A stretch of 62,791 nt of DNA from Streptomyces oryzae. Lineage in GTDB: Bacteria > Actinomycetota > Actinomycetes > Streptomycetales > Streptomycetaceae. The DNA lies in NCBI RefSeq assembly GCF_017676365.1, contig NZ_JADKMA010000016.1:1-62791 (forward strand), read 5' to 3'. Position numbers and translations under genes: made by a program. Below are positions 53,093 through 62,699 of the stretch, in pieces. Positions within the stretch are counted from its first letter, which is position 1. The number at the start of each line of letters is the position of its first letter. The notes below the pieces were generated by a model that was given only the letters and a program-made list of their open reading frames with translations, was not told where the DNA came from and did not search any database.

Positions 53093-53521
53093 ATGTCGCT
53101 GAAGAACGTCAACACCGTCCTGGCCACCGTCTGCGCCGTGTTCGTCCTCTACCTCGGGTTGTCCTTCATCCTGGCCCCGGAGGCCTCCACTCGGGGCGTT
53201 GGCCTGCCGACCTGGCCCGCCGGGAACGGCGACGGTTTCCTCATCATGAAGGGCACCCGCGAATTCGCGATGGGCCTGGTCATCGGCATCCTCCTGCTGA
53301 CGGGCCACCGCCGCGCCCTGGGCTGGGTCCTGCTGATGGAGGCCGTCGCCCCGTTGGGCGACATGATCAACGTCTTGACCCACCATGGCCCCCTCGCCGC
53401 CGCGTTCGGCATCCACGGCCTGACCTCGGCGCTGATCGCGATCACCGGCCTGCTGACCCTCCGGGAGACCAGTAAGGCTCACAAGGCCACCGCCCCGGCG
53501 CCCGCCGCACAGCCCGCCTGA
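53093..53521 (+). CDS. DUF4267 small membrane protein
   Basis: The 142-residue protein has four predicted membrane spans (VLATVCAVFVLYLGLSFIL; FAMGLVIGILLLTG; ALGWVLLMEAVAPLGDMI; LTSALIAITGLLTL) and a Lys/Ala tail. It fits DUF4267/DoxX-like proteins that often accompany TetR-controlled oxidoreductases. AAAGGAGAAG precedes the ATG. It is probably the last gene of the module controlled by the TetR at 51110. Confidence 0.8.
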   Translation: MSLKNVNTVLATVCAVFVLYLGLSFILAPEASTRGVGLPTWPAGNGDGFLIMKGTREFAMGLVIGILLLTGHRRALGWVLLMEAVAPLGDMINVLTHHGPLAAAFGIHGLTSALIAITGLLTLRETSKAHKATAPAPAAQPA

Positions 53522-54083
53522 CAGCTGCATGCCCCCAAGGGGTGGCCCGGCCACATGGCCGGACCACCCCCATCCGTCAGCGACCGCCGAGAAGGGTCAG
53601 ACAGACGATCTTCTTCCAGCCGGCGGCGGCATGACAGCTGGCGCGGCCTGCTGCGCCGCAGCGGCCACGGCCACCTGAACTGGCTGGTATTGGGCACGGG
53701 CGCCGCGGTCACCACCATGCCGCTCATCACCCGCGCCACCACGGAAACGAGATTCGACCCGGTTGAGTCGAACCGGCCCCGCACTCGCTCTCACTCAACG
53801 GGTGGGTTTGCCGGCACTTCTGAGAATTGTTCGTGACAGCATCCGGTGCTATGACGGGCCCTCAAGGGCCTTCCCCGAGCGACTGTGACGGAGCGCTCTG
53901 GTTGGCCACTGAGCACGATAGCTGTCCATGCTGAGCATCACAGTTGGCCATGGACCCTGACCCGCGTGGATGCTCGTTTCGTGCCCGCCGACGTGAGTGT
54001 GATCTCCTCGCGGTGAGGTCTCGCTCCATGGGGTGGGGGTGAACCTTCCCCGCGGACTCCGGGGCATCCGTACCGGATCAGCA
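53522..54083. other. 562-base gap without a supported gene
   Basis: A 93-codon frame (53555-53836) exists but is Arg/Ser-rich, has no ribosome site and matches no family I know. The rest has lower GC than its surroundings. The end of the kinase gene faces it. Confidence 0.45.
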
Positions 54084-55463
54084 TCAGCCCGCCGTCCCGC
54101 GGGGAATCCGGGCCCGGCGGGTCCTGATGTCGCGGGAGCAGAACACCGCGAGGGCCAGCACCGCCACTGGCCCGATCAGTCCGAGCGGCAAGTCGAGGAA
54201 GAGCGGGACCGCGGTGAAGAGGGCGAAGAGTGCTGCTGCCGTGAAGCCCACCCAGCGGATAAGGGCGCTCGAACGGGGCGTGAGCGCAGCCGCCAGCACC
54301 AGGGCGCCCACCAGGAGGAGGGTGTAGAAGCCCGCGGCGAGAGAGCTGCCCACGGTCCAGTAGCCGTGGCCGTAATAGCTGTCGGCGAAGGCGACCCGCA
54401 CCGCCACGCCGTAGAGGACGAGCAGGACGGCCGGGAGGACGAACCGCTCCAGCGCCGTCAGGAACGCGCGCCAATCAGGCGGCTGCGCCAGGGGCTGGGC
54501 CGGGGGCTGCGCCGGTGGGTTCGCGTGCGCGCCGTCGGGGACGGTGCGCGCTGTCCTGGGCCGCGTTGGGCCGGGGCGGGTGCGGGTGCGGTGGTGGTAC
54601 GGCAAGGTGTCCGGCTCGGGCGCCCGGCCGAGCCGCCACAGCGCCTGCGCGAGACCGGCGGCAGCCGCGTACCGCTGGCCGGGGTCCTTGCACAGCAGCG
54701 TCAGGACGAGATCGTCCCAGGCGGCGGGGATGCCGGGGAGCACCGTGCTGGGGGCAGGCGGTTCCTGGGTGAGGTGCGCGGAGAGATAACCGACGGTGTC
54801 GGGGGCCTGGAACGGCAGCCGCCCCGTGATCAGTTCGAAGAGCAGACAGCCCAGGGCGTACAGGTCGCTGCGCGGCTCCGGAAGGCCGCGCGCCTGTTCG
54901 GGCGCCATATACGGGGGCGTGCCCACGATGAAGCCGGTCCGCGTGAGACGGTCCCCGGTCATGCCGGGGTCGGCTGCCCGCGCGACGCCGAAGTCGAGCA
55001 CCTTCACGTTCCCGGCGGGCGTGATGAGGATGTTGGAGGGCTTGATGTCCCGGTGCGTGATTCCGGCCGCGTGTGCCTCCGCCAGCGCCTCGGCTATCTG
55101 TGCGCCCCAGCGGGCCGCGTCGGACAGCGCGAGGGCGCCTCGCCGCAGCTTGGTGTCCAGGCCCTCACCGCGGACGAACTCCATCACCAGGAACGGGACC
55201 CTGTTGTCCGCGGGGCCGGTCTCGCCGAGATCGTGAATGGTGACGATATGGGCGTGCTGGAGCCGAGCGGTGATCCGTGCCTCGCGCAGGAACCGGGCCC
55301 GTGCCTCGTCACCGCGCCGCCCCCCGCCGGCGAGCAGCGAAATCACCTTGACGGCGACACGCCGGTGCAGCGTCTCATCCTGCGCCTCCCATACGTGCCC
55401 CATCCCTCCCTCACCGACCTGCCGCACCAACCGGTAGCGTTCACCAAGGAGTTGGCCCCGCAC
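54084..55463 (-). CDS. Membrane Ser/Thr protein kinase (PknB-type)
   Basis: The 459-residue kinase has VGEGGMGHVWEA (Gly loop), VAVKVI (Lys), HRDIKPSNILI (catalytic loop), LDFGVARA (DFG) and GTPPYMAPEQARG. A Pro-rich linker (about 310-345) is followed by four membrane spans and no sensor domain outside. It is a typical Streptomyces regulatory kinase; targets are unknown. I chose the GTG at about 55463, which places RYRLVRQVG at the usual distance from the start. Confidence 0.9.
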   Translation of the reverse strand: MRGQLLGERYRLVRQVGEGGMGHVWEAQDETLHRRVAVKVISLLAGGGRRGDEARARFLREARITARLQHAHIVTIHDLGETGPADNRVPFLVMEFVRGEGLDTKLRRGALALSDAARWGAQIAEALAEAHAAGITHRDIKPSNILITPAGNVKVLDFGVARAADPGMTGDRLTRTGFIVGTPPYMAPEQARGLPEPRSDLYALGCLLFELITGRLPFQAPDTVGYLSAHLTQEPPAPSTVLPGIPAAWDDLVLTLLCKDPGQRYAAAAGLAQALWRLGRAPEPDTLPYHHRTRTRPGPTRPRTARTVPDGAHANPPAQPPAQPLAQPPDWRAFLTALERFVLPAVLLVLYGVAVRVAFADSYYGHGYWTVGSSLAAGFYTLLLVGALVLAAALTPRSSALIRWVGFTAAALFALFTAVPLFLDLPLGLIGPVAVLALAVFCSRDIRTRRARIPRGTAG

Positions 55464-55567
55464 GGTGCTCCTCTCCGGTCTCAGCCATGTCCGCTCTCCG
55501 GCCGGCGGACCGGCACATGGCAATCATGCCGCGTCACCCCGGGCGGCACGTGCGATACCGGGGAACC

Positions 55568-56116
55568 TTACGGTTTGTGGGTCACCCAGAGCAGTTCAGC
55601 CGGCCAGCGGTGTGCCCAGTCGGGTGGGTCGGTTTCGTCGTAGCACGCTTCGAACCATGGGCTGGCGACGTTGAACACCAGGCGCCCGCCTCGGCCCAAG
55701 ACGCGTGCGGCCTGCGGGACGGCCAGGCGCGGGGGCGCCCAGCTGAGCCCACCGAAGTCGCAGAACACCAGGTCGAAGCTGTCGGCGGCGAAGGGAAGTT
55801 GTTCGGCGGCGCCTTGCACTATCGGGTAGCGGGCCGATCCCATCGCGCAGGCCGCTGCGGCGAGTTGGGCTTCGGACAGGTCGAGCCCGACCACCGTGGC
55901 GCCCTCGGCGGCGAGCGCCCTGGACCACTGGCCGGCGCCGCAGCCGAGTTCGAGGACGCGCTTTCCGGTGACGTCGCCCAGGGCGTGCAGGTGCGCGTCG
56001 GGGATGGAGTACATGCCCCACAGCCGGGGTGTGGCGCCGATTTGCGGGTCGTGCTCGTGCTGGTAGGCGCTGCTGATCCGGTTCCAGAACCGCCGGTTGG
56101 CGGGGATGCTGTCCAC
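55568..56116 (-). pseudogene. Class I methyltransferase, C-terminally truncated
   Basis: The 182-residue product starts DSIPANRRFWNRISSAYQHE, with the SAM motif VLELGCGAGQWSRAL, GLDLSEAQLA and FDLVFCDFGGLSW. It stops after LLWVTHKP, where I recall full-length relatives of about 270 residues continuing with another 80. The SAM fold is nearly complete, but the substrate-binding end is missing. The GTG at 56116 is the likely start. Probably a broken gene. Confidence 0.7.
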
Positions 56117-56546
56117 GTGCCGACTCCAGCATTGCCTGCCGGGTCGGTCAACACGATGAGGGCACCGGCCGGCCCTCGCCTCGGTCCGGTCCTGGCTCGG
56201 CGCCGGACGGGCGGTCCGTCCCCGCGAGCGAGCTGTTCCCGGTCTCGTTCCATGCAGCGGCGCTCTCCCGCTTGATCGTGGGAATGTCGCAGCTGGTCGA
56301 GACCGGGAGGGCTCCGCGCCCCGCTCCTGCTGCTCGGGGCATGTCGCGTGTGATCGGCGAAGTCTCGATGAGTCTCCGTCGTACGGACGGAAAGATCCAC
56401 TGAGACCTGGTCTGGTCGACGACGGGCATCGACGTCTTTGAGCCCTCGATACCTTGGCGTACGTTTCGCTGGAGAGAGGGCCAGAAGCATTATTCCGGCC
56501 TGTTTTGGAGCCGGCGAGCTTCAGTGAAGATCCGACTGGTCCTCGG
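56117..56546. other. 430-base gap, no gene seen
   Basis: Neither strand shows a recognisable protein. The sequence has average GC and no clear repeats. It separates the truncated methyltransferase from the DUF1330 gene. Confidence 0.45.
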
Positions 56547-56840
56547 TCAGTCGATGCCTTCGACGATGCGGAAGTCGCGCTCGACGCCGTCGGAGAGAGT
56601 GGCCAGGGCGTCCTGGTAGGCCGCACTCTCGCGTGCCGCGACGGCCTGCTCGAAGCTGTCGAACTCGATCAGGATGGTGCGCTCGGCGATTCCGGCGTCA
56701 TGCGCCACGACCCGACCGCCACGGACGAGGACCCGGCCGCCCCCGGCCTCGACGGCCAGGCGGGCCAGCTTGTCGTAAGCAGCCAGCTTCTCAGGGTCCG
56801 AAATGGTGCGGTAGACACTGACCCAGTAGCCCTTGGGCAT
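56547..56840 (-). CDS. DUF1330 family protein
   Basis: The 97-residue protein begins MPKGYWVSVYRTISDPEKLA and contains RVLVRGG, RTILIEFDSFEQAVA and SAAYQDAL. This is a clear DUF1330 (dimeric alpha/beta barrel) pattern. Its function is unknown. The gene lies 42 bases after the MFS stop on the same strand, so it may be the third gene of the MarR-MFS operon. Confidence 0.88.
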   Translation of the reverse strand: MPKGYWVSVYRTISDPEKLAAYDKLARLAVEAGGGRVLVRGGRVVAHDAGIAERTILIEFDSFEQAVAARESAAYQDALATLSDGVERDFRIVEGID

Positions 56841-56881
56841 GGAACCTCCAGCGTGGGAATGAGCGCATCTGACTTACGGGC

Positions 56882-58315
56882 TTACGGGTTGGTCCCGGAC
56901 AGGCGCCGACGGGCGAGAGCGAGGCTTGTCAGCGTCGTGAGCGCCATGGCGCCGACGCCGGCGAGCGCCGCGGTGGTGTAGGCGCTGTCGTCGGGGAAGA
57001 GGTGGCCGGGACCGGTGCCCGCGGCGAGGATCAGGCCGCCGATGGCGCTGCCCAGGGAGTACCCGACGCTGCGGACGACGTAGTTGAAGCTCATGGCGCT
57101 CGACGTCTCGCTCTTGGGGGTGACGGCCAGGATGACGCCGGGCATCGCGGCCGAGAAGCCACCGACGCCGAAGCCGAGCACGCCCATCGCCGCGAACAGT
57201 TCGGCCAGGTCCGACCGGGCCACCGCGAACAGGGCGAACCCGCCGCCGACCACGACGGCGCTGCCGGCCAGGAGCAGGGGGTCGGCGATCCGCTTCCGGA
57301 CCCGCGGCGTGAGCTTGCCCGCGACGAACCCCAGCACCGAGAACGGGATGAGGACCAGCCCGGCGACGAAGGTCGTCAGCCCGAAGCCATAGCCGGCGCC
57401 GTGCGGCGTCTGCGCGTACCGGGTGATGAGCGTGAGCAGGAGGTACATGCCGATCCCGCCGACGAACATGGCGAGGTTCGCCCCGGCGACCGCCGGGTGC
57501 CGTACCGCCCGCACATCGACCAGGGGCGTCGTGCTGCGCAGTTCGATGACGGCCCAGACGCAGAGCAGCACCACCGCGACGACGGCGAGGCCCGCCGCCA
57601 CGGCGAGGTGCCGGCTCCACAGATTCCGTTCGCCGGCGAGGAACAGCACCAGGAGCAGCGCAGCGGCCAGGACGACCGCGCCTGCCACGTCCACGTGGGC
57701 GGAGCGGCCTTCGGGGGCTTCGGGTATGGAGCGCCACACGGTCAGGAGGGCGGCGGCGGTGACGACCAGGCCGAGGCCGTAGGCGGCCCGTACCCCGCCG
57801 AGCTCGGCGAGCAGTGCGGCCAGCGGGTAGCCGACGCCGGCCCCGATGATCGAGACCACCGAGATCAGGGCGATCACGGCCGCGCTGCGCTCCTCGGGGA
57901 GGTGGTCCCGGGCCACGCCCATCATCAGCGCCGTCAGCCCGAGCCCGACGCCCTGGGCCGCCCTGCCGGCCAGCAGCCAAGCGAACGGCAGCGGCAGCAC
58001 GGTGAGCGCGCTGCCGGCGACGACGACCGCCAGCGTGGCGAGGATCGTGGCCCGCCGGTGCGGGCCGGCTCCGAGCCGGCCCAGGACCGGCGTGGCGACG
58101 GCGCCGCTGAGCAGCGCGACGGTCAGCGTCCACTGCGCACTGCCGAGCGAGACGTGGAACGAGGTCGCCACGCTGGTGATGAGCGGCGCCCCGAGGCTGC
58201 CGACCGCCGCCACGACCAGAGCGATGAACATCAGCGCGTGGACCAGCAGCCGCGCCTCGGAACGCGCCACCGGGAACGCCTTCACCACGCCCCCGCCGAC
58301 CGGCTGCCCGGTCAC
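56882..58315 (-). CDS. MFS transporter, probable drug efflux
   Basis: The 477-residue membrane protein has about 14 spans. Its motif A area reads LLSGAVATPVLGRLGAGPHR, and the later half has GVGGFSAAMPGVILAVTPK. It resembles EmrB/QacA-type exporters. Its start overlaps the MarR stop by four bases, so regulator and pump form one operon with the MarR gene first. Substrate unknown. Confidence 0.9.
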   Translation of the reverse strand: MTGQPVGGGVVKAFPVARSEARLLVHALMFIALVVAAVGSLGAPLITSVATSFHVSLGSAQWTLTVALLSGAVATPVLGRLGAGPHRRATILATLAVVVAGSALTVLPLPFAWLLAGRAAQGVGLGLTALMMGVARDHLPEERSAAVIALISVVSIIGAGVGYPLAALLAELGGVRAAYGLGLVVTAAALLTVWRSIPEAPEGRSAHVDVAGAVVLAAALLLVLFLAGERNLWSRHLAVAAGLAVVAVVLLCVWAVIELRSTTPLVDVRAVRHPAVAGANLAMFVGGIGMYLLLTLITRYAQTPHGAGYGFGLTTFVAGLVLIPFSVLGFVAGKLTPRVRKRIADPLLLAGSAVVVGGGFALFAVARSDLAELFAAMGVLGFGVGGFSAAMPGVILAVTPKSETSSAMSFNYVVRSVGYSLGSAIGGLILAAGTGPGHLFPDDSAYTTAALAGVGAMALTTLTSLALARRRLSGTNP

Positions 58316-58770
58316 TGCTTCGGCCCTTCGCGGTCCTGGCTTTCGAGCTCTGCCAGATGCTTCAGCGCTGGAAGGGCCGCCACCAGCGCCTCGACCTCGT
58401 CGCCGGTGAGCTCACCGATCAACCGCTCGAACGCATGGACGCCCGCCTTGCGCCGCGTCCGGACATAGGAGGCGCCGGACTCGGTCAGGCACACCAGCGT
58501 GACCCGCTTGTCGGACGCGTCGCCCCGCCGCTCGACCAGGCCGGACTCCTCCATCCCCCGGACCAGGGCGGTCATCGCGGGCTGGGTGACGCCCTCGACC
58601 GCGGCCAGATCGGTGATGCGCCGCGGGCCGGTCCGGTCCAGCGTCGCCAGGGTGGCGGCGGACGTCAGGCTCATGTCCCGGGGCAGGCGTCTCACGGCCC
58701 TGGTGGCCAGACCGTAGAGGGCTGTCCCGATGGCGGCGGACGCGCCAGGAGCGGTGTCTTGACGACTCAT
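58312..58770 (-). CDS. MarR-family regulator
   Basis: The 152-residue regulator has a winged helix (ITDLAAVEGVTQPAMTALVR, then GLVERRGDASDKRVTLVCLT) with the usual DxRxxxxxLT wing. It is coupled to the MFS gene and should repress the operon until a toxic compound binds. The ATG at 58770 is preferred over a TTG two codons upstream. An AT-rich stretch (58779-58805) just upstream is the likely promoter/operator. Confidence 0.92.
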   Translation of the reverse strand: MSRQDTAPGASAAIGTALYGLATRAVRRLPRDMSLTSAATLATLDRTGPRRITDLAAVEGVTQPAMTALVRGMEESGLVERRGDASDKRVTLVCLTESGASYVRTRRKAGVHAFERLIGELTGDEVEALVAALPALKHLAELESQDREGPKQ

Positions 58771-58778
58771 GGCCAAAG

Positions 58779-58805
58779 CATAACATTTTTATATTCACCG
58801 TTTAT
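58779..58805. promoter_or_regulatory. AT-rich promoter/operator of the MarR-MFS operon
   Basis: CATAACATTTTTATATTCAC followed by CGTTTAT is sharply AT-rich in a GC-rich setting and lies directly before the MarR start. MarR sites are usually AT-rich imperfect palindromes over the promoter, so this is the best candidate. Confidence 0.5.
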
Positions 58806-58957
58806 GGAAATGAGTCGCCCGCGCCTCAGCCTGGGCTGTTCCTACGCCGAGGCTGACTTCGACCCGCTCAATTCGTCACTACGTCAGGTCACCTCAGGCG
58901 GGCGCGAGTTGCCGCACGGAGGCCATCGATGTCGGTGGGCCCCGCCATGATGTACGG

Positions 58958-60589
58958 GTGACGGATTCAGGTGGGGACTCGCTGGACCAGGACGAGCTCG
59001 TGATCCTTGTGCACGGCACCTTCGCCGGCGACAAGGACGGCAACGATGAGGGGTCGCGCTGGTGGCAGCGCGGCAGCGACACATGGAGGTGGCTGGAGAA
59101 CAACCTCCCGGCAGGGGTGCGCCTTCCACACAGCGGCAGGCTGTTCCACTGGAGCGGTGCGAACACCCAGTCGGCGCGGCTGTCCGCCTCCATGGAACTG
59201 TTGGCGCTCCTCGTCGAACTGGAACGGAAAGGCCGCGCGTATCACCTGGTCGGGCACAGCCACGGTGGCTCGGTCATCTGGGAAGCCCTCCTGACCAGCC
59301 ACGTCCTGCAGCGCGGGGGAACGCTGGCCGCCCACCTGTACTACCCCTTGGTGCGGCGAGGTGTCGTCACCGGTGACGTATCCAGTACCGATGTGACGGG
59401 GGACCGCTTCCTCGCCCAGAGATACCGGGAAGTGAGCCAGGAGCTGGAGCTCGGCCGCCTGCGGAGCTGGACGACGATTGGAACCCCCTTCCTGTGCCAT
59501 CTGCCGCAGGGCGGTCTGCTGGCAACAGGGTGGCGTGAGGGGAAGTTCTCCTTGGCGGGCGCGGTGAGTCCCCGGGATGTCAAAGCCCCGCGATGGACGA
59601 TGCTGGTCGCTGGCGTCTACATGCTGCTGGTGTTCTTCCCGAGCATGGTGTTGTCGCTCGCCTTCTCGTGGTTCGAGCTCTCGTGGATCATCCGCATGGT
59701 ATGGCTGCTCCTGGCAGCCGCGGGGCTGAAGTACACATTCAGGGTCGCTGCTCGGGGAGAAGTCGCCCACGCGCTGATGATCCGTGCCAGGCTCGCCCGG
59801 TCCGCTTTCGCACGCTTCCACTCACGGTGGCTGGGCCTGTACGCGGCAACGGACGAAGCGATCAGCGGGCTCCGCACGCTGTGCCCGCCCGACGCCCCCG
59901 GCTACTCCCAGTTCTTCGTACCGCCCGCACAGCGCGAGGTGCCGCGGAAGCCGGCCGGCGCGTGGCCGCGCGTGCCCACGCTGCTGCGATTGAACGCTCC
60001 GCTGAAGCACATCGCGCTCGCTCCGCAGGCCTCGATGGGCTACGGGTACTACTTCTCCGGCTCCACCCCGACCGACGGCGCCTATGGCCTCATCAACAAA
60101 TGGCTCATGCCGAGTGTCAACGCGGCGCTGGCCAAACGGCTGTTGCGCACCGGCCAGGGGTGCGATGTCCCGTACACCGATCTCGTCCATGTCTCGACGT
60201 GGCCCCTGCCCCTCGACGGGGGTGCCGCCGGACTGCCGGACCGCGTCAACACGGCACTGGAGACCAACGCCATGGCCCACGCGGGGTTGCTGGGCCTGGA
60301 GGTACGCCAGATGATCGCCCGCGCGGCCATGAACGGCAACCGGCTGACGGGAGTCGTCTCCGGCCGGCAGCCGCAGATCTCCACCAAGGCGCTGGTGCAT
60401 ACGTCATACTTCGACGACCACGACGTGCTGCGCATGATCCGCCACCACATAGCCACTTCCAGCCAGACCTGCCGGACGGAAGCAGCCGGAGCGGACGCGG
60501 CGGCAGACGTCCGGGAGTGGATAGCCGCAGCACAAGAGCGAGTTGCGGGCAAAGCGACGCAGGGAGGCGGCCGGAGCCTCCCGCGTTGA
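58958..60589 (+). CDS. Alpha/beta hydrolase with membrane segment
   Basis: The 543-residue protein begins with a hydrolase core: LVILVHGTFAGDKDG, the nucleophile elbow VGHSHGGSVIWE, and TTIGTPFL. A hydrophobic segment (about 213-255) with two spans follows, then a basic middle region and a C-terminal HTSYFDDHDVLR that may supply Asp/His. A lipase- or esterase-like role at the membrane is plausible; no substrate can be named. Start GTG at 58958. Confidence 0.7.
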   Translation: MTDSGGDSLDQDELVILVHGTFAGDKDGNDEGSRWWQRGSDTWRWLENNLPAGVRLPHSGRLFHWSGANTQSARLSASMELLALLVELERKGRAYHLVGHSHGGSVIWEALLTSHVLQRGGTLAAHLYYPLVRRGVVTGDVSSTDVTGDRFLAQRYREVSQELELGRLRSWTTIGTPFLCHLPQGGLLATGWREGKFSLAGAVSPRDVKAPRWTMLVAGVYMLLVFFPSMVLSLAFSWFELSWIIRMVWLLLAAAGLKYTFRVAARGEVAHALMIRARLARSAFARFHSRWLGLYAATDEAISGLRTLCPPDAPGYSQFFVPPAQREVPRKPAGAWPRVPTLLRLNAPLKHIALAPQASMGYGYYFSGSTPTDGAYGLINKWLMPSVNAALAKRLLRTGQGCDVPYTDLVHVSTWPLPLDGGAAGLPDRVNTALETNAMAHAGLLGLEVRQMIARAAMNGNRLTGVVSGRQPQISTKALVHTSYFDDHDVLRMIRHHIATSSQTCRTEAAGADAAADVREWIAAAQERVAGKATQGGGRSLPR

Positions 60590-61316
60590 CTCGCTCCTTG
60601 TCCAGACGTGTGAGCCGGGACGGGCGGGACGGTCGATACGGGCCGGAGCGGTCCGCGTTCGGGATCTGCTCCTTGGGAGCATCGTCCCCGGACACATGAA
60701 CAGAACCGGCCTTGCCGCCCTTCAGGATCGAGCGCCCCTGCTTGGCGACCGCAGCAGCGACATCGCCGGCCTCACCTCTTGCACGCCGCTTCGGCGCCAC
60801 CGCCATCGAACAGGCCGCCACCAGAGTCTTGTTCACGAGCGCGGTCCGGTCACCAGACGAGGGCTGAACCGCGCACCGGGCCATGGTGCCGGTGCCGGTC
60901 GTTGAGGGGGGCCGCATCGGCACTTCCTTTACGCACAGACGGCAGGGTGCGGGCGCTCTCGTCGAAAAAGGCCACGGCCACGCGCTTATTACCGGGTGGC
61001 AGCGTGCTCGGTCTGCGGCGACCAGCTCAAGCTGGGCGGGCGCGAGCGTAAGGGCGACGTACGAGTCAGTTTCGGGGTTAACCGGCTCGTGAATCGGAGC
61101 AGGCGGTCCTGGCTCGTAAACGAACTGAAGGAAAATGCTTACCTGTCACCACAAACGCTATGGTCAGCAAGTGTCGACCCCGCGCCCGCGGGGATGTTCC
61201 ACCGACCGGCTCGGCGGGGGACACCCCAGGGACTTTTCAGGGACTTTCCGCCGTACAGAAGAGTAAGCCGGTGACAGAGCCGAAAGACGCCAATCACCTG
61301 GTCAGAGCCTTGGTAC
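60590..61316. other. 727-base gap with a solitary CRISPR-like repeat
   Basis: No gene is supported. A minus-strand frame around 60600-60880 reads somewhat protein-like (TALVNKTLVAACSMAVAPKR) and may be a gene relic. Near the right end is a type I-E CRISPR-like repeat at 61174-61201 preceded by AT-richer sequence. Confidence 0.5.
61174..61201 (+). CRISPR. Single type I-E CRISPR-like repeat (no spacers)
   Basis: The 28 bases begin GTCGACCCCGCG, contain the CCCGCG...CGCGGGG stem and end GGGGATGTTCC. This is the shape of actinobacterial type I-E repeats. The preceding ~60 bases (about 61115-61173) are AT-richer, as a leader would be, with CACAAACGCTATGG. No second repeat follows and no cas gene is seen. 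It looks like an array reduced to one repeat, or a chance copy. Confidence 0.55.
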
Positions 61317-62699
61317 TCAGCACTCGATGACGTTCACCGCGAGCCCGCCCCGCGCGGTCTCCTTGTATTTGACCTTCATATCGGCGCCGGTGTCACGCAT
61401 CGTTTTGATGGCTTTGTCGAGGGAGACGTGGTGGCGGCCGTCGCCGCGCAGCGACATGCGGGCGGCGGTGACGGCCTTGACGGCGGCCATGCCGTTGCGC
61501 TCGATGCAGGGGATCTGCACCAGGCCGCCGACCGGGTCGCAGGTGAGGCCGAGGTTGTGCTCGATGCCGATCTCCGCGGCGTTCTCCACCTGTTCGGGGC
61601 TGCCGCCGAGGATCTCGGCGAGGCCGCCGGCGGCCATGGAGCACGCCGAGCCCACCTCGCCCTGGCAGCCGACCTCGGCGCCGGAGATGGAGGCGTTCTG
61701 CTTGAAGAGCATGCCGATCGCGCCCGCGGCCAGCAGGAAGCGGACGACGGCGTCGTCGTCGGTGCCGGGCACGAAGTGGTGGGCGTAGTGCAGAACGGCG
61801 GGGATGATGCCGGCCGCGCCGTTGGTCGGTGCGGTCACCACGCGGCCGCCCGCCGCGTTCTCCTCGTTGACGGCCATGGCGTAGAGCGTCGTCCACTCCA
61901 TGGCGTGCGCCTCCATCTGGCCCTCGGCGCGTAGCTGGCGGGCCGAGGTGGCGGCGCGGCGGCGGACCTTCAGACCGCCGGGCAGGATGCCCTCCTGGGA
62001 CAGCCCGCGTGCCACGCAGTCCTTCATGACCTGCCAGATCTCCAGCAGCCCGGCGCGGATCTCGCCCTCGGTGCGCCACGCCTTCTCGTTCTCCAGCATC
62101 AGCCGGGAGACCGACAGCCCGGTCTCCCGGGTCAGGCGCAGCAGTTCGTCGCCGGTGCGGAAGGGGTGGCGCAGGACGGTGTCGTCCAGCTTGATGCGGT
62201 CCTCGCCGACGGCGTCCTCGTCGACGACGAAGCCGCCGCCCACCGAGTAGTAGGTCTTCTCCAGCAGCGGGGTGCCATCCTCGTCGTACGCGAAGAGGGT
62301 CATGCCGTTGGCGTGGTACGGCAGCGAGCGGCGCCGGTGCAGGATCAGCTGGGTGCGCTCCTCGAACGGGATCTCGTGGGCGTCCCCTATCTCGGCGGCC
62401 AGGAGGCGGAGCCTGCCCTGCTCGCGGATCCGCGCCACGCGCTCGTCGGCGGTCTCCACGTCGACGGTGCGCGGGGACTCGCCCTCCAGGCCCAGCAGTA
62501 CGGCCTTGGGGGTGCCGTGTCCGTGGCCGGTCGCGCCGAGGGAGCCGAACAGTTCGGCACGTACGGAGGCGGTGTGTGCCAGCGCGCCCTCGTTCTTCAG
62601 CCGCCGCGCGAACATCCGGGCGGCCCGCATCGGGCCCACGGTGTGCGAGCTGGACGGGCCGATGCCGATCGAGAAGAGGTCGAAGACCGAGATTGCCAT
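61317..62699 (-). CDS. sdaA: L-serine ammonia-lyase, single-chain, iron-sulfur type
   Basis: The 460-residue enzyme converts L-serine to pyruvate and ammonia. The N-terminal beta domain starts [20 protein letters not shown]. The catalytic alpha domain has [35 protein letters not shown] and [18 protein letters not shown], with the Cys residues for the [4Fe-4S] cluster. Length is normal for the one-chain type. It is a housekeeping gene and marks the return to core chromosome. The 92 bases after its start (62700-62791) hold no gene. Confidence 0.95.
   Translation of the reverse strand: MAISVFDLFSIGIGPSSSHTVGPMRAARMFARRLKNEGALAHTASVRAELFGSLGATGHGHGTPKAVLLGLEGESPRTVDVETADERVARIREQGRLRLLAAEIGDAHEIPFEERTQLILHRRRSLPYHANGMTLFAYDEDGTPLLEKTYYSVGGGFVVDEDAVGEDRIKLDDTVLRHPFRTGDELLRLTRETGLSVSRLMLENEKAWRTEGEIRAGLLEIWQVMKDCVARGLSQEGILPGGLKVRRRAATSARQLRAEGQMEAHAMEWTTLYAMAVNEENAAGGRVVTAPTNGAAGIIPAVLHYAHHFVPGTDDDAVVRFLLAAGAIGMLFKQNASISGAEVGCQGEVGSACSMAAGGLAEILGGSPEQVENAAEIGIEHNLGLTCDPVGGLVQIPCIERNGMAAVKAVTAARMSLRGDGRHHVSLDKAIKTMRDTGADMKVKYKETARGGLAVNVIEC

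Noticed and set aside
53555..53836. 93-codon frame after the DUF4267 gene
   Set aside because: Arg/Ser-rich, without a ribosome site or family likeness. Left as non-coding.
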